Assembly (NCBI RefSeq): GCF_023721415.1 | Contig: NZ_JAMQVC010000002.1 | Coordinates: 744,001-808,000 of the forward strand | DNA length: 64,000 nucleotides | Reading direction: 5' to 3' | Origin: Galbibacter mesophilus | GTDB taxonomy: Bacteria; Bacteroidota; Bacteroidia; Flavobacteriales; Flavobacteriaceae | Shown here: one piece after another, positions 17,036 to 28,163 of the stretch | Numbering within the stretch: position 1 is the first letter of the stretch | Layout: each line of letters starts with the position of its first letter | The notes under the pieces: model-generated | Seen by the model: the letters and a program-made list of their open reading frames with translations, nothing else | Told to the model about the DNA's origin: nothing | Database searches by the model: none | Position numbers and translations under genes: made by a program

Positions 17036-18463
17036 TTATTTTGCTTCCACAGGTTTTTCTTCGTAGTGAAGCATTCCTTCACTTTTAGCGATTAAGGAAC
17101 AAACCGTTGCATCTCCTGTTACATTCACCACGGTACGTATCATGTCTAAAATCCTATCAACAGGAAGAATAATTCCTATCCAAGCAGGATTCAAACCAAC
17201 TGACTGCAGCACGATAATAAGCATTACCAAACCTGCACTCGGTACCGCAGCGGAACCTATAGAAGCCAGCGTTGCAGTTAATACAATAGTTAATTGCTGA
17301 CCGATAGTAAGGTCTATCATGTGCATTTGTGCCAAAAACACCACAGCAACCGCTTGATAAAGGCAGGTTCCATCCATGTTAACGGTGGCGCCAATAGGCA
17401 ATACAAAGCTTGTTATTTTTTTATCTACACCAAGATTATCCTCAACACACTCCATCGTAACAGGAAGTGTCGCAGCACTACTTGAAGTTGAAAAAGCCAG
17501 TGTTTGCGCCGGACTCACCGCTTTAAAGAATCCAAAATAGGAAACCACCCGGATGAATATTTTGAAAATTCCTGGATATACCACGAATATCATCAAAATC
17601 AAGCCTAAAAATACGGTTAAGGAATACCAGCTCAATCCTTTAAAAATTTCTATTACTTTCCCTATATCATCTCCAGCCATTTTACTTACCACACCTGCTA
17701 ATAGCGCAAATACAAAGAATGGAGCCGCTTTCATAATTAACTCTACCATTTTCAGAAAGACTTCCATTGTTCCATCCACAAACGCCATTACAGGTTTGGA
17801 TTTATCATCCGGAATGAACAGAAGGCTTATTCCGAAGAAAAGCGCAAAGAAAATAACTTGAAGCATCAATCCATTATCTCCCAGCGAAGTAAAGATGTTG
17901 TCGGGAACTATATCTACCAAAGGTTGAAGCGGACCAGATTCTTTGGTTTCATTGGCCGTTTCCATTTTTTCGCTAACGGAAGCATCTTTTAGTTCGGCAC
18001 GGGATAGATCTGAAATCTTCTGCGCACGATCTAGAAACATAGGATCCTGCAGGTAATTAACCCCATCTTTTATTTGAAGATTTTCTGATGCTGCCCAAAG
18101 CTCATAACTAATGCGGTTATCAATTCGGCTTTCCTCATCAATAAGTTTACCAGGTTTAATTAAATTCACCAATAGGAGCCCTAAGCCAACCGCCAAAACC
18201 GTAGTTGTTAAGTAAGCGAGGAGTGTCTTCCCTCCCATTCTACCTAAACTGGATGGATCTCCAATATTGGCAACACCATTGATAATAGAAAAAAGCACCA
18301 ACGGAACGGCAATAAGTTTTAATAGATTGATAAAAATGGTTCCGAAAGGAGCTATCCAGTCTATGGTAAACTGACTCCATCCTAGTTTGCTGGACAGAAT
18401 TGCCCACACAACCCCAAGAACCAAACCAATAATTATTTGCCAATGTAGTGCTAATTTCTTCAA
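17036..18463 (-). CDS. Dicarboxylate/amino acid:cation symporter (DAACS)
   Basis: A 475-residue sodium- or proton-coupled symporter of the GltP/DctA/GltPh family for dicarboxylic acids or acidic amino acids. Diagnostic motifs are the serine-rich hairpin FSTSSSAATLPVTMECVE (about 326-343) and GATVNMDGTCLYQAVAV (NMDGT). A hydrophilic insertion of about 75 residues (about 100-175, rich in charged residues) separates early helices and is longer than in GltP. The start is a TTG at 18461-18463 giving MKKLALHWQI; there is no better ATG nearby. It is upstream of the QEGLA protein, 8 bp apart. Confidence 0.9.
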   Translation of the reverse strand: MKKLALHWQIIIGLVLGVVWAILSSKLGWSQFTIDWIAPFGTIFINLLKLIAVPLVLFSIINGVANIGDPSSLGRMGGKTLLAYLTTTVLAVGLGLLLVNLIKPGKLIDEESRIDNRISYELWAASENLQIKDGVNYLQDPMFLDRAQKISDLSRAELKDASVSEKMETANETKESGPLQPLVDIVPDNIFTSLGDNGLMLQVIFFALFFGISLLFIPDDKSKPVMAFVDGTMEVFLKMVELIMKAAPFFVFALLAGVVSKMAGDDIGKVIEIFKGLSWYSLTVFLGLILMIFVVYPGIFKIFIRVVSYFGFFKAVSPAQTLAFSTSSSAATLPVTMECVEDNLGVDKKITSFVLPIGATVNMDGTCLYQAVAVVFLAQMHMIDLTIGQQLTIVLTATLASIGSAAVPSAGLVMLIIVLQSVGLNPAWIGIILPVDRILDMIRTVVNVTGDATVCSLIAKSEGMLHYEEKPVEAK

Positions 18464-18497
18464 ATGTGTACGATTTAAAAACGGTTAATAAATATAA

Positions 18498-19568
18498 CTA
18501 TTTAGTATGTTGATAACTGTTATTTATCAATGTAAAATCTGCTAAAACCAATGCTGCCATGGCCTCAACAATAGGAACCGCGCGGGGAACTACACAAGGA
18601 TCATGTCTTCCTTTCCCCTGCATTTCTACTTTATCCCCTTCGCGATTAATGGTCTCTTGATTTTGCATAATGGTAGCAACGGGTTTAAAGGCTACTCTAA
18701 AATAAATATCCATTCCATTGCTAATTCCCCCTTGTACTCCACCGGAAAAGTTGGTTTTTGTTGTTCCATCCTCGTTGTACAAATCGTTATGCTGACTTCC
18801 TTTCATGCTGGCACCTTCAAATCCGCTACCGTACTCAAAACCTTTAACGGCATTGATAGAAAGCATGGCTTTGCCAAGTTCTGCATGCAATTTATCAAAG
18901 ACAGGTTCGCCAAGACCAATCGGTACATTTTGAATAACACAAGTAACCACACCGCCAACGGTATCGCCTTCTTTTCTAATTTGTTTTATATAACTTTCCA
19001 TTTCCGAAGCCAATTCGGTATCTGGACAACGAACTATATTTTTTTCAGCATTCGCTAAATCAAGTTCACTATAATGCTTTTTTAAATGAATATCTCCTAC
19101 GGAAGAAACGAATGCATTGATTTCTACCTGTTGAAGCATCTGCTTGGCAATAGCACCAGCAACAACCCTACTGGCTGTTTCCCTTGCAGAACTTCTTCCG
19201 CCACCGCGGTAATCCCTAAAACCGTACTTTTTCTCATATACGTAATCGGCATGGGAAGGTCGGTATGTGTCTTTTATATGCGAATAATCGTGGGATTTCT
19301 GGTTGGTGTTTTCTATAACGAAACCTATTGGTGTACCGGTTGTTTTTCCTTCAAATATACCGGATAGAAAACGTACTTCATCGGGTTCTTTTCGTTGCGT
19401 AACTATGGCAGATTGCCCTGGTTTACGTCGATCTAAATCTAGTTGTACTTTGGTTAAATCTAAAGAGATGCCTGCTGGGCATCCGTCTATAATTCCGCCT
19501 AAAGCCTCCCCGTGAGACTCGCCGAAAGTGGTTAACTTAAAGAGGTTTCCAAAGGAATTTCCTGCCAT
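18498..19568 (-). CDS. aroC: Chorismate synthase
   Basis: Converts 5-enolpyruvylshikimate-3-phosphate to chorismate, the last step of the shikimate pathway, using reduced FMN. I chose the ATG at 19566-19568, giving [20 protein letters not shown], 356 residues, because it matches the conserved N-terminus; the reading frame stays open 45 bases further upstream but without family similarity. Conserved signatures are [35 protein letters not shown] and [18 protein letters not shown]. Apparently monocistronic, with a good Bacteroidota promoter 17 bp upstream. Confidence 0.97.
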   Translation of the reverse strand: MAGNSFGNLFKLTTFGESHGEALGGIIDGCPAGISLDLTKVQLDLDRRKPGQSAIVTQRKEPDEVRFLSGIFEGKTTGTPIGFVIENTNQKSHDYSHIKDTYRPSHADYVYEKKYGFRDYRGGGRSSARETASRVVAGAIAKQMLQQVEINAFVSSVGDIHLKKHYSELDLANAEKNIVRCPDTELASEMESYIKQIRKEGDTVGGVVTCVIQNVPIGLGEPVFDKLHAELGKAMLSINAVKGFEYGSGFEGASMKGSQHNDLYNEDGTTKTNFSGGVQGGISNGMDIYFRVAFKPVATIMQNQETINREGDKVEMQGKGRHDPCVVPRAVPIVEAMAALVLADFTLINNSYQHTK

Positions 19569-19584
19569 AAAATTTTGATTTTGA

Positions 19585-19613
19585 CAAATGTAAATCTTAA
19601 AAAAGAGAAACAA
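19585..19613 (-). promoter_or_regulatory. Putative Bacteroidota promoter of aroC
   Basis: On the minus strand TTG (complement of 19611-19613), an 18-bp spacer and TACATTTG (complement of 19585-19592) fit the TTG-N19-TAnnTTTG consensus with one base less in the spacer. Confidence 0.5.
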
Positions 19614-19756
19614 AAATTAATTATGCTTAATCATTCATTAATATAAAACTGTTAAAAAACTCAACACTTAACAATCTTATCATAAATAATTAATTGTCAG
19701 GTAATACCATAAAAGGCGTTGTTTACGAATTTAGTAACCAGAAAAATTAAGTTCAC

Positions 19757-20587
19757 TTGAGAAAACGTAAACTAGATGTTGTAGTTATTTCCGATGTGCA
19801 TTTGGGAACTTTTGGTTGCCATGCCGGAGAACTCCTCTCCTATTTAAATAGCATTTCCCCTAAAAAACTCATTTTAAACGGTGATATAATAGATATTTGG
19901 CAATTTAGGAAACGGTATTTCCCCAAGAACCATCTTCAGGTCATCAAAAAAATTATAGATCTCTCCACCAAAGGTACCGAAGTGTATTATATTACTGGGA
20001 ATCATGATGAAATGCTTCGGAAATTTAGCGATGTTGCCATGGGGAATATTCATATTTTGGATAAGTTGATTCTCAATTTAGACGGAAAAAAAGCATGGAT
20101 CTTCCATGGTGACGTTTTTGATGCTTCCATTCAACACACGAAATGGATCGCAAAACTTGGCGGATGGGGATACGACTTTCTAATCCTTATTAACAGATTT
20201 ATAAATTGGATTTTGGTCGGACTTGGGAAAGAAAAGTATTCTTTGTCCAAAAAGATTAAAAACAGTGTAAAAAAGGCCGTTAAGTACATAAACGATTTTG
20301 AGGAAGTAGCTTCTGACCTTGCCATTGAAAACAACTACAAATATGTGGTTTGCGGACACATACACCAGCCGCAGATGGTTAGAAAGGTAAATAAACACGG
20401 CACTTGTTTGTATTTAAATTCTGGGGATTGGATTGAAAATTTAACCGCATTGGAATATCACGACAAACGTTGGGAATTATATCACTTCAATGAAGATAAA
20501 TTAAGTCCGTTTTATTCTGATGAGGACTTAAAAACAATGAATTACAAAGAGTTATTGGCTGCAATTACCGTTACAGGCAAAAAATAA
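19757..20587 (+). CDS. UDP-2,3-diacylglucosamine diphosphatase-like metallophosphoesterase
   Basis: A 276-residue calcineurin-like phosphoesterase of the LpxH type, which cleaves UDP-2,3-diacylglucosamine to lipid X in lipid A synthesis. The metal-binding motifs appear in order: ISDVHLGTFG, NGDIIDIWQF, TGNHDEMLR, FHGDVFD and VCGHIHQPQ. The start is a TTG at 19757; a stop (TAA 19748-19750) lies in frame just upstream, so no ATG is possible. Family assignment is by motif; LpxH versus a related paralogue cannot be separated by eye. It is followed 36 bp later by a lipoprotein gene on the same strand. Confidence 0.85.
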   Translation: MRKRKLDVVVISDVHLGTFGCHAGELLSYLNSISPKKLILNGDIIDIWQFRKRYFPKNHLQVIKKIIDLSTKGTEVYYITGNHDEMLRKFSDVAMGNIHILDKLILNLDGKKAWIFHGDVFDASIQHTKWIAKLGGWGYDFLILINRFINWILVGLGKEKYSLSKKIKNSVKKAVKYINDFEEVASDLAIENNYKYVVCGHIHQPQMVRKVNKHGTCLYLNSGDWIENLTALEYHDKRWELYHFNEDKLSPFYSDEDLKTMNYKELLAAITVTGKK

Positions 20588-20623
20588 GATTTTATTTCTA
20601 TATTTGAAGAAATCTCAAATTGC

Positions 20624-21424
20624 ATGCAAAGAAGTTGTTACCCCTTGCTCGTTTTATTTACTACTCTAGTTTTAGTTTCTTGCTCCAGCAGCGAGTCTGT
20701 TTCCGAGGATTTGCTGGAAGAAATAGATAACGAAAATTATTTTCCTTTGGAAATTTCCAATAATTGGAATTACGAGGTGGACGGAGAAACTTCCGGCAAT
20801 GATAGTCTTTGGGTTTCCAAAGATACCTTGATTGCAGGTGAAATTCATTATAAAATTCAGGCAAACAGTCCGAAATATGGATTTTTAACCAATGTATTGA
20901 GTGACGGTCTGTTGCATAAAACTAAGAACAAACTTATTTTAAATGGAAGCTTTACGGATTTATTCCCGGGCATAACCATTCCTCTGGAGGATTTAGTTTT
21001 ATTAGACGTTCAAAATCCAGTGGGCAACGACATGTACAAAAGCACAGGCAATACTACTTATACTATTGGGAAATATACAATTGAAGCTAACTACGACATC
21101 ACTTCTAAAACAGAGAACATTTTTAAAGAATTCTCCTTTTTCAATTTAGAGTACAACAATGTAATTAAAACTTCCATAACAGTAAATATGGAAGCGACGG
21201 TTTCAACTACAATAGAAGGTTTTCCTATAACCGTACCAATACTCGTACCTCAGGATGTGATTATTTCTACGCAATACTTTGCTCCAGGAGTTGGTATCAT
21301 TAATAATGAAGCGAGCATAGAATATGAGCTTAGCAACCTTGACGAAGTGGATTTACCGTTAGATATTCCAAAGAGAAAATCGGAGGTTATAACTCAACGA
21401 ATTACAACCTATTCGCATAAGTGA
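20624..21424 (+). CDS. Hypothetical lipoprotein
   Basis: A 266-residue predicted lipoprotein: signal peptide with lipobox VLVSC (Cys20), then a serine/acid linker. The start of the mature domain, NYFPLEISNNWNYEVDG, is a pattern common in Bacteroidota surface lipoproteins of unknown function. The rest is beta-rich with repeated Thr/Ile strands. It follows the LpxH-like gene closely and may share its transcript. Convergent with the large FAD-linked oxidase, 11 bp apart. Confidence 0.7.
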   Translation: MQRSCYPLLVLFTTLVLVSCSSSESVSEDLLEEIDNENYFPLEISNNWNYEVDGETSGNDSLWVSKDTLIAGEIHYKIQANSPKYGFLTNVLSDGLLHKTKNKLILNGSFTDLFPGITIPLEDLVLLDVQNPVGNDMYKSTGNTTYTIGKYTIEANYDITSKTENIFKEFSFFNLEYNNVIKTSITVNMEATVSTTIEGFPITVPILVPQDVIISTQYFAPGVGIINNEASIEYELSNLDEVDLPLDIPKRKSEVITQRITTYSHK

Positions 21425-21435
21425 TAGTTGTTCGC

Positions 21436-24342
21436 TTACTTTTTTACCACACTATTTAACAATGTAATTGGGTGTGCTGCATCCCGAGCCGTTCCATCTT
21501 TAATTTGATGCCTGCAACTTGTCCCGTTAGCAACAATTATGGTGTCGCTGGGCGCTTTCCTTACCGCTGGAAACAGTCGCAATTCCCCAATAGCCATGCT
21601 AGTCGCATAATGCTCTTTTTCATACCCAAAAGAGCCTGCCATACCACAGCATCCTGCATTTATCATGGTAACAGAAAAATTCTTGGGCAGATTCAGTATA
21701 TCAAAAGTCACTTTAGTATTGGACTGTGATTTTTGGTGGCAATGGGCATGATACTTTATGGTTTTGGATTCCTCGGAAAACATCTCAGTGGAAATATTTC
21801 CTTTTTTAATTTCTTCGGAAAGGAATTCTTCTACCAGAAAACTATTTAATGCTAGTTTTTTTACTGATTCTTTGTCGTTAACCATACGAAGGTATTCGTC
21901 CCTAAACGATAATATAGCGGATGGTTCTATTCCTAAAATTGGAAAATCGCTATTCACTAAGTCCTTTAATTTTTCAGTGTTTTTATTAGCTAGTTTTTGA
22001 GCTTGCCCAAGAAATCCTTTTGATATAAATGTACGGCCACTTTCTCCATAAAATAATGAAACATCATACCCTAGCGCAGTTAATAATTCAATAGCATCTT
22101 TTCCAACAGTGGTGTCTAAATACTGAGTAAATTCATCAATATAGAGCAATACTTTTTTATCCGTAACCTTTTTATTTTTAATAGTTTGAATTTCTTTATT
22201 GAAATTAAAACTTTCAATTTTTGGCAAATGTCTTTCAGGAGCGATTCCAAGTATGTTTTTAATAATTTTTCCAGAAAAACTACTATTGGCTACAAAAGAA
22301 AACTTACTCGCCCATTTGTTCAATTCAGTATTGTAAGCAAATGCTTTGTCTCGAAGACTAGGCGGATTGTCTTTATAATATTGATACAAAAATTCAGTTT
22401 TCAAAGTAGCAACATCTACATTACTCGGACATTCACTGCTACAAGCTTTACAACTGATACATAGATCAAAAACTTGTTTCAGCTCTTCATTATTGAATTT
22501 GTTTTTCTTTTCAGATACTGTTAAATACTCCCTCAATGCGTTTGCGCGAGCTCTGGTCGTGTCTTTTTCATTTTTTGTTGCATGATAACTGGGACACATA
22601 GCGCCGCTGGAAAGATGTGTTTTTCTACAGTCGCCACTTCCGTTGCATTTTTCAGCGGCCCTAACAATCCCCAACGAGTCTGAAAAATCAAGCAGTGTCT
22701 CAATCTCTGGTTCTTGTCTATTAGGTTTATAGCGCAAAGACGTGTCCATAGGAGCACTATCCACAATTTTTCCTGGATTAAAAATATTATTCGGATCAAA
22801 TGTGTGTTTGATACGTTTAAGCATGTTGTAATTCTCAGAACCGATCATCATTTCCACAAACTCAGCTCTCACCCTTCCATCTCCATGTTCCCCACTCATG
22901 GAGCCTCCATATTTTTTCACCAAATGGGCAACATCGGTAGTTATTTGCCGAAAAAGAGCCACATCTTCACTCTTTTTTAAGTCCAAAATAGGTCGTAAAT
23001 GCAACTCCCCGGCCCCGGCGTGCGCATAATAGACAGCTTTTTGCTGATAACTTTCCATGATGGCAGAGAACTCTGTTATGTAATTGCTTAAATCGTCGAT
23101 ACTTACTGCCGTATCTTCGATGCAGGCCACTGCTTTTTTATCGCCAACGATGTTTCCTAATAGTCCTAGTCCGGCTTTTCTAAGTTCTGCAGCCTGATTA
23201 ATTTCAGTGCCATAGAGGGCAGGATTTGCATAGCTCAGCCCAGAATCGTCCAAAGTTCTGATGAGCGCCTGTTTTTTGAGCTCTAATGCTTCTTTGTTTT
23301 CATCTCGCAGTTCGAGCATTAAAATGGCTTCGGGGTCACCTTCAATGAAAAATCGATTTGGGAGCTGTGATTTATTGTTTTTTGTACAATCCAAAATCAC
23401 CTTATCCATCATCTCGCAGGAATACAAATCGTGTTGCATCACAGGATGGACTGACGCGCAACAATCGGACACACTTTTATAGTGAGCTGCAATCATCACA
23501 GCGTGGGCAGGCATTAACTCATCGAGCTGTAACTTTATTTTGGTTTTGAAAACGAGCGTTCCTTCGCTCCCAGAAAGTAACTTACACATGTTGAATCTTC
23601 CTTCATTTTCAGTAAACGGCGTTAGCTTCAGCAATTCATCAATAGCGTAACCTGTGTTTCTTCGGTGAATTTCCGGTTTCGGAAAGTTTTGAATTACTTG
23701 TTCCTTTATCCCTTCAGCTTTAAGCTCTTTATATATATTTCTGTAGATTTCTCCTTCTAAATTATCAAGCTTTAATTTTTGCTGAAATTCTTCCGAAGAG
23801 ATTTCTTTAAACACCACTTCACTTCCATCACTCAAAATTCCTTCAATCTCCAAAACCTTGTCGCGTGTAACGCCATATTTTATCGAAGTGGTTCCGCTTG
23901 AGTTATTGCCCACCATACCGCCAATCATGCAACGATTGGACGTTGAAGTGTTCGGGCCGAAAAATACGCCGTGCTCCTCCAAATATAAATTCAATTCATC
24001 TCTTATTACTCCTGGTTCCACGGTTACTGTCTTATCTTCTTTATCAAGCGATACTATTTTTGTGAAATTCTTTGAAACATCCACAACAATTCCATCTCCT
24101 ACGCACTGTCCAGCCAACGATGTTCCCGCCGTTCGTGGTATTAAAGAAGCCTTATTTTCATTGCAGTACGCAATAATTTTTTTGATGTCTTCTGTATTTT
24201 TAGGATAAGCAACTGCTAACGGTAACTCACGATAAACGGAAGCATCAGTGGCGTAAATTGTTCTATGGAGATTGTCAAAAAACAAGTCTCCTGAAAGCTT
24301 TTCAGCTAAAGTGTCTAAACTATTTTTGGATATATTTAACAA
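21436..24342 (-). CDS. FAD-linked oxidase fused to Fe-S (GlpC-like) module
   Basis: A 968-residue multidomain oxidoreductase, similar in layout to D-lactate/D-2-hydroxyacid dehydrogenases of the YdiJ/Dld-II type. From the N-terminus: FAD-binding PCMH domain (SLIPRTAGTSLAGQCVG, NNSSGTTSIKYG), FAD-oxidase C domain (about 250-530, GSMSGEHGDGRVRAEF), a ferredoxin-like segment (CNGSGDCRK and CISCKACSSECPSNVD, about 560-655), and a C-terminal cysteine-rich domain (HAHCHQKS and NAGCCGMAGSFGYEKEHY). It probably oxidises a 2-hydroxy acid and passes electrons to quinone. The start is TTG at 24340-24342. Not part of an operon here. Confidence 0.88.
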   Translation of the reverse strand: MLNISKNSLDTLAEKLSGDLFFDNLHRTIYATDASVYRELPLAVAYPKNTEDIKKIIAYCNENKASLIPRTAGTSLAGQCVGDGIVVDVSKNFTKIVSLDKEDKTVTVEPGVIRDELNLYLEEHGVFFGPNTSTSNRCMIGGMVGNNSSGTTSIKYGVTRDKVLEIEGILSDGSEVVFKEISSEEFQQKLKLDNLEGEIYRNIYKELKAEGIKEQVIQNFPKPEIHRRNTGYAIDELLKLTPFTENEGRFNMCKLLSGSEGTLVFKTKIKLQLDELMPAHAVMIAAHYKSVSDCCASVHPVMQHDLYSCEMMDKVILDCTKNNKSQLPNRFFIEGDPEAILMLELRDENKEALELKKQALIRTLDDSGLSYANPALYGTEINQAAELRKAGLGLLGNIVGDKKAVACIEDTAVSIDDLSNYITEFSAIMESYQQKAVYYAHAGAGELHLRPILDLKKSEDVALFRQITTDVAHLVKKYGGSMSGEHGDGRVRAEFVEMMIGSENYNMLKRIKHTFDPNNIFNPGKIVDSAPMDTSLRYKPNRQEPEIETLLDFSDSLGIVRAAEKCNGSGDCRKTHLSSGAMCPSYHATKNEKDTTRARANALREYLTVSEKKNKFNNEELKQVFDLCISCKACSSECPSNVDVATLKTEFLYQYYKDNPPSLRDKAFAYNTELNKWASKFSFVANSSFSGKIIKNILGIAPERHLPKIESFNFNKEIQTIKNKKVTDKKVLLYIDEFTQYLDTTVGKDAIELLTALGYDVSLFYGESGRTFISKGFLGQAQKLANKNTEKLKDLVNSDFPILGIEPSAILSFRDEYLRMVNDKESVKKLALNSFLVEEFLSEEIKKGNISTEMFSEESKTIKYHAHCHQKSQSNTKVTFDILNLPKNFSVTMINAGCCGMAGSFGYEKEHYATSMAIGELRLFPAVRKAPSDTIIVANGTSCRHQIKDGTARDAAHPITLLNSVVKK

Positions 24343-24493
24343 AACTGTGTAATCTTTAAATTATTTTAGCTACGTATCTAATACAGATCGAAAACTAAAT
24401 TTATGAAATGGCCAAAAATACTAGGTTGATTTCGACCAGAGTATTTTACGGTGAATTTCATTTGACCAAATTAAAAAAATTAAAAAACAACTT

Positions 24494-24991
24494 ATGAAAA
24501 AGCTAATTTTATTTAGTGTTTTAGCAATTGGGTTTGCAACAATGGGATATTCACAAGAAATCGCTCGTAATGCACTCGGACTCCGATTAGGAGACGGTGA
24601 CGGATTTGGAGCAGAAATTTCTTACCAAAGAGGGATTGGTGATAATAACCGTCTTGAATTTGATTTAGGATGGAGAGATAGTGATAAATATGACGCTTTC
24701 CGCGTAACGGGATTGTACCAATGGGTTTTCCCAATTGAAGGCGATTTTAATTGGTATGTAGGTGCTGGTGGTGGACTCGGCGCATACGATCGCGACGATA
24801 GATATGACGATTTTGACGACGACGATGATGACGGTGGCGCATATGGATTTGTAGCCGGTGACATTGGTATTGAGTACAATTTCAATATTCCGCTCTTGTT
24901 GTCTCTTGACTTTAGACCAGAAGTTGGTTTCAACGATTTTGATGACGATTTTGATTTTGATATCGCCTTAGGGATTCGTTACCAGTTCTAA
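24494..24991 (+). CDS. Small outer-membrane beta-barrel-like protein with Asp-rich loop
   Basis: A 165-residue exported protein. The signal peptide MKKLILFSVLAIGFATMGYS is cleaved before QE. Alternating hydrophobic strands and a C-terminal LGIRYQF (final aromatic) fit a small outer-membrane beta-barrel. A striking Asp run (about residues 99-113, DRDDRYDDFDDDDDDGG) would sit in a loop, and a second acidic patch FNDFDDDFDFD comes near the end; calcium binding is plausible but not shown. A clean terminator follows. No family name recognised. Confidence 0.75.
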   Translation: MKKLILFSVLAIGFATMGYSQEIARNALGLRLGDGDGFGAEISYQRGIGDNNRLEFDLGWRDSDKYDAFRVTGLYQWVFPIEGDFNWYVGAGGGLGAYDRDDRYDDFDDDDDDGGAYGFVAGDIGIEYNFNIPLLLSLDFRPEVGFNDFDDDFDFDIALGIRYQF

Positions 24992-25010
24992 ACGTGTAAT
25001 AATACAAGTC

Positions 25011-25044
25011 AAGCCCCGAATTTTCGATGTTCGGGGCTTTTTTT
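25011..25044 (+). terminator. Intrinsic terminator
   Basis: AAGCCCCGAA / TTCGGGGCTT stem with a nine-base loop and a T run, 19 bp downstream of the beta-barrel gene. Confidence 0.85.
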
Positions 25045-25116
25045 GTTAATTGTCTTTAAGGATTAAAATGAAATTTTAACTTTGTAACTAACAGAAATAA
25101 CTATAAATACTAATTA

Positions 25117-26229
25117 ATGAAAAAAATAGGAAGTATCCTTTTATTACTGGTAGCTTTGGTAGCCTGTAATAAAGCAACAGAAAAAGGAACATATAAGGTG
25201 AATGTAAGTGTTGATGGCGTGGAAGATGGGAAAAAAGTTTACCTACAAAAACCCGTGGATGGCCAACGCCCTGAGGTTATCGACACATTAGAAGTAAAGG
25301 AAGGTAGTTTTGAGTTTTCGGGAAAAGCTGAAAGTCCGCAACTACACTATTTATTATTTGAAGGAATTCAAGGTGTATTACCGCTTATTTTAGAGGAAGG
25401 AACTATTGATGTAACTGCTTATAAAGACAGTTTAAACTTTTCAAAAATTCAAGGAACTCCATCTAATGAGGACTTTAATGATTTTGTTGAAAACTCCAGA
25501 AACATCAGAAAGAAAATGCAATCCATTCAAAAGCAAGGATTGGAAGCACAACAGAAAAGTGACACTGTTACCTTAAACACATTAAAAGAAACGTTTGAAG
25601 AAACGCAGGAAGAAGCACGCAACTTCGAAGAAGAATTCGTAAAAAGTCATACTGATTCTTACATCTCTTTGTTGGTTATTCAACAAATGATGCGTACAGG
25701 TTCTAAGAATTCTGAAGAAGCAGCAGCTTTGTTTAATAGTTTATCCGAAGAAGTGAAAAATACCAAAATGGGTAAAAGTATTTCTGAGGAATTAGGAAAA
25801 GCAAACAAGCTTTCTGTTGGTTCGGTCGCCCCTGATTTTTCAGGTCCTACTCCGGAAGGCGAGACAGCTTCTTTACAAGGTTCACTTGGGAAAGTAACCA
25901 TTTTAGATTTCTGGGCTGCATGGTGTAAGCCTTGTCGTGCTGAAAACCCAAACTTAGTGAAGCTTTACGAAGAATATCATGACAAAGGACTTAACGTTGT
26001 TGGGGTTTCTTTGGACAGAAAAGCAGAAGACTGGAAAAAAGCGATTGAAGAAGACAATTTGCCGTGGACGCATATTTCAAATCTTAAATTCTGGCAAGAC
26101 CCTATTGCTCAAGAATACAATATTCGTTCTATTCCAGCAACCTTTATTTTAGATGAAGAAGGTAAAATAATTGCTAAAGACCTTCGTGGAGAAGCTCTGA
26201 ATGAAAAAGTAGCTTCGTTACTGAATTAA
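25117..26229 (+). CDS. TlpA-type thiol-disulfide lipoprotein (DUF4369 + thioredoxin)
   Basis: A 370-residue periplasmic lipoprotein. The signal peptide ends VALVAC (Cys17). A DUF4369-like beta domain (about 22-125; VYLQKPVDGQRPEVIDTL) is followed by a helical linker (about 125-230) and a C-terminal TlpA/AhpC-type thioredoxin domain with ILDFWAAWCKPCRAENPN, holding the redox pair C-K-P-C, and the cis-Pro loop SIPATFILDEEG. Expected role: reducing or isomerising disulfides of exported proteins or cytochrome c maturation. Monocistronic, with a terminator at 26254-26289. Confidence 0.92.
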   Translation: MKKIGSILLLLVALVACNKATEKGTYKVNVSVDGVEDGKKVYLQKPVDGQRPEVIDTLEVKEGSFEFSGKAESPQLHYLLFEGIQGVLPLILEEGTIDVTAYKDSLNFSKIQGTPSNEDFNDFVENSRNIRKKMQSIQKQGLEAQQKSDTVTLNTLKETFEETQEEARNFEEEFVKSHTDSYISLLVIQQMMRTGSKNSEEAAALFNSLSEEVKNTKMGKSISEELGKANKLSVGSVAPDFSGPTPEGETASLQGSLGKVTILDFWAAWCKPCRAENPNLVKLYEEYHDKGLNVVGVSLDRKAEDWKKAIEEDNLPWTHISNLKFWQDPIAQEYNIRSIPATFILDEEGKIIAKDLRGEALNEKVASLLN

Positions 26230-26253
26230 TTAGCAGAAACATACTAAAAATAG

Positions 26254-26289
26254 AAAAGCTCGGTAATTTTAATTATCGGGCTTTTTTTT
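26254..26289 (+). terminator. Intrinsic terminator
   Basis: AAAGCTCGGTAAT / ATTATCGGGCTTT hairpin (one G-T pair) followed by a T run, just after the TlpA-type gene. Confidence 0.7.
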
Positions 26290-26320
26290 GTGCCGTAATG
26301 AATATTTAAAGTTTAAAGTA

Positions 26321-26355
26321 AAAAAGCCTGCTGGAAAATTCAGCAGGCTTTTTTT
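26321..26355 (-). terminator. Intrinsic terminator of the ABC-F gene
   Basis: AAAAAGCCTGCTG, a seven-base loop and CAGCAGGCTTTTT. It is 20 bp past the stop of the minus-strand ABC-F gene and has T runs on both strands. Confidence 0.85.
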
Positions 26356-26375
26356 AAGACTTGTATGATATAGCA

Positions 26376-27998
<1,623 letters not shown>

Positions 27999-28163
27999 TC
28001 ACAATTGTTTTAAGTTATTCGTGCGCAAAAGTAACAAAATAAAGGAACATGAGCGGTACTTATGCAAACGTTAAAAACGTTTATTTAACTTCCTCTTAAC
28101 ATTAAACTTTCTACTGCTTTTATAGATTTGTTTTAACTGGTGCTTAAAAACATCATATTCTAT

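Noticed and set aside
24494-24991. Low-complexity artefact
   Set aside because: The Asp run sits within an ORF with a good signal peptide, a beta-barrel pattern and a proper terminator, so it is accepted as a real gene.
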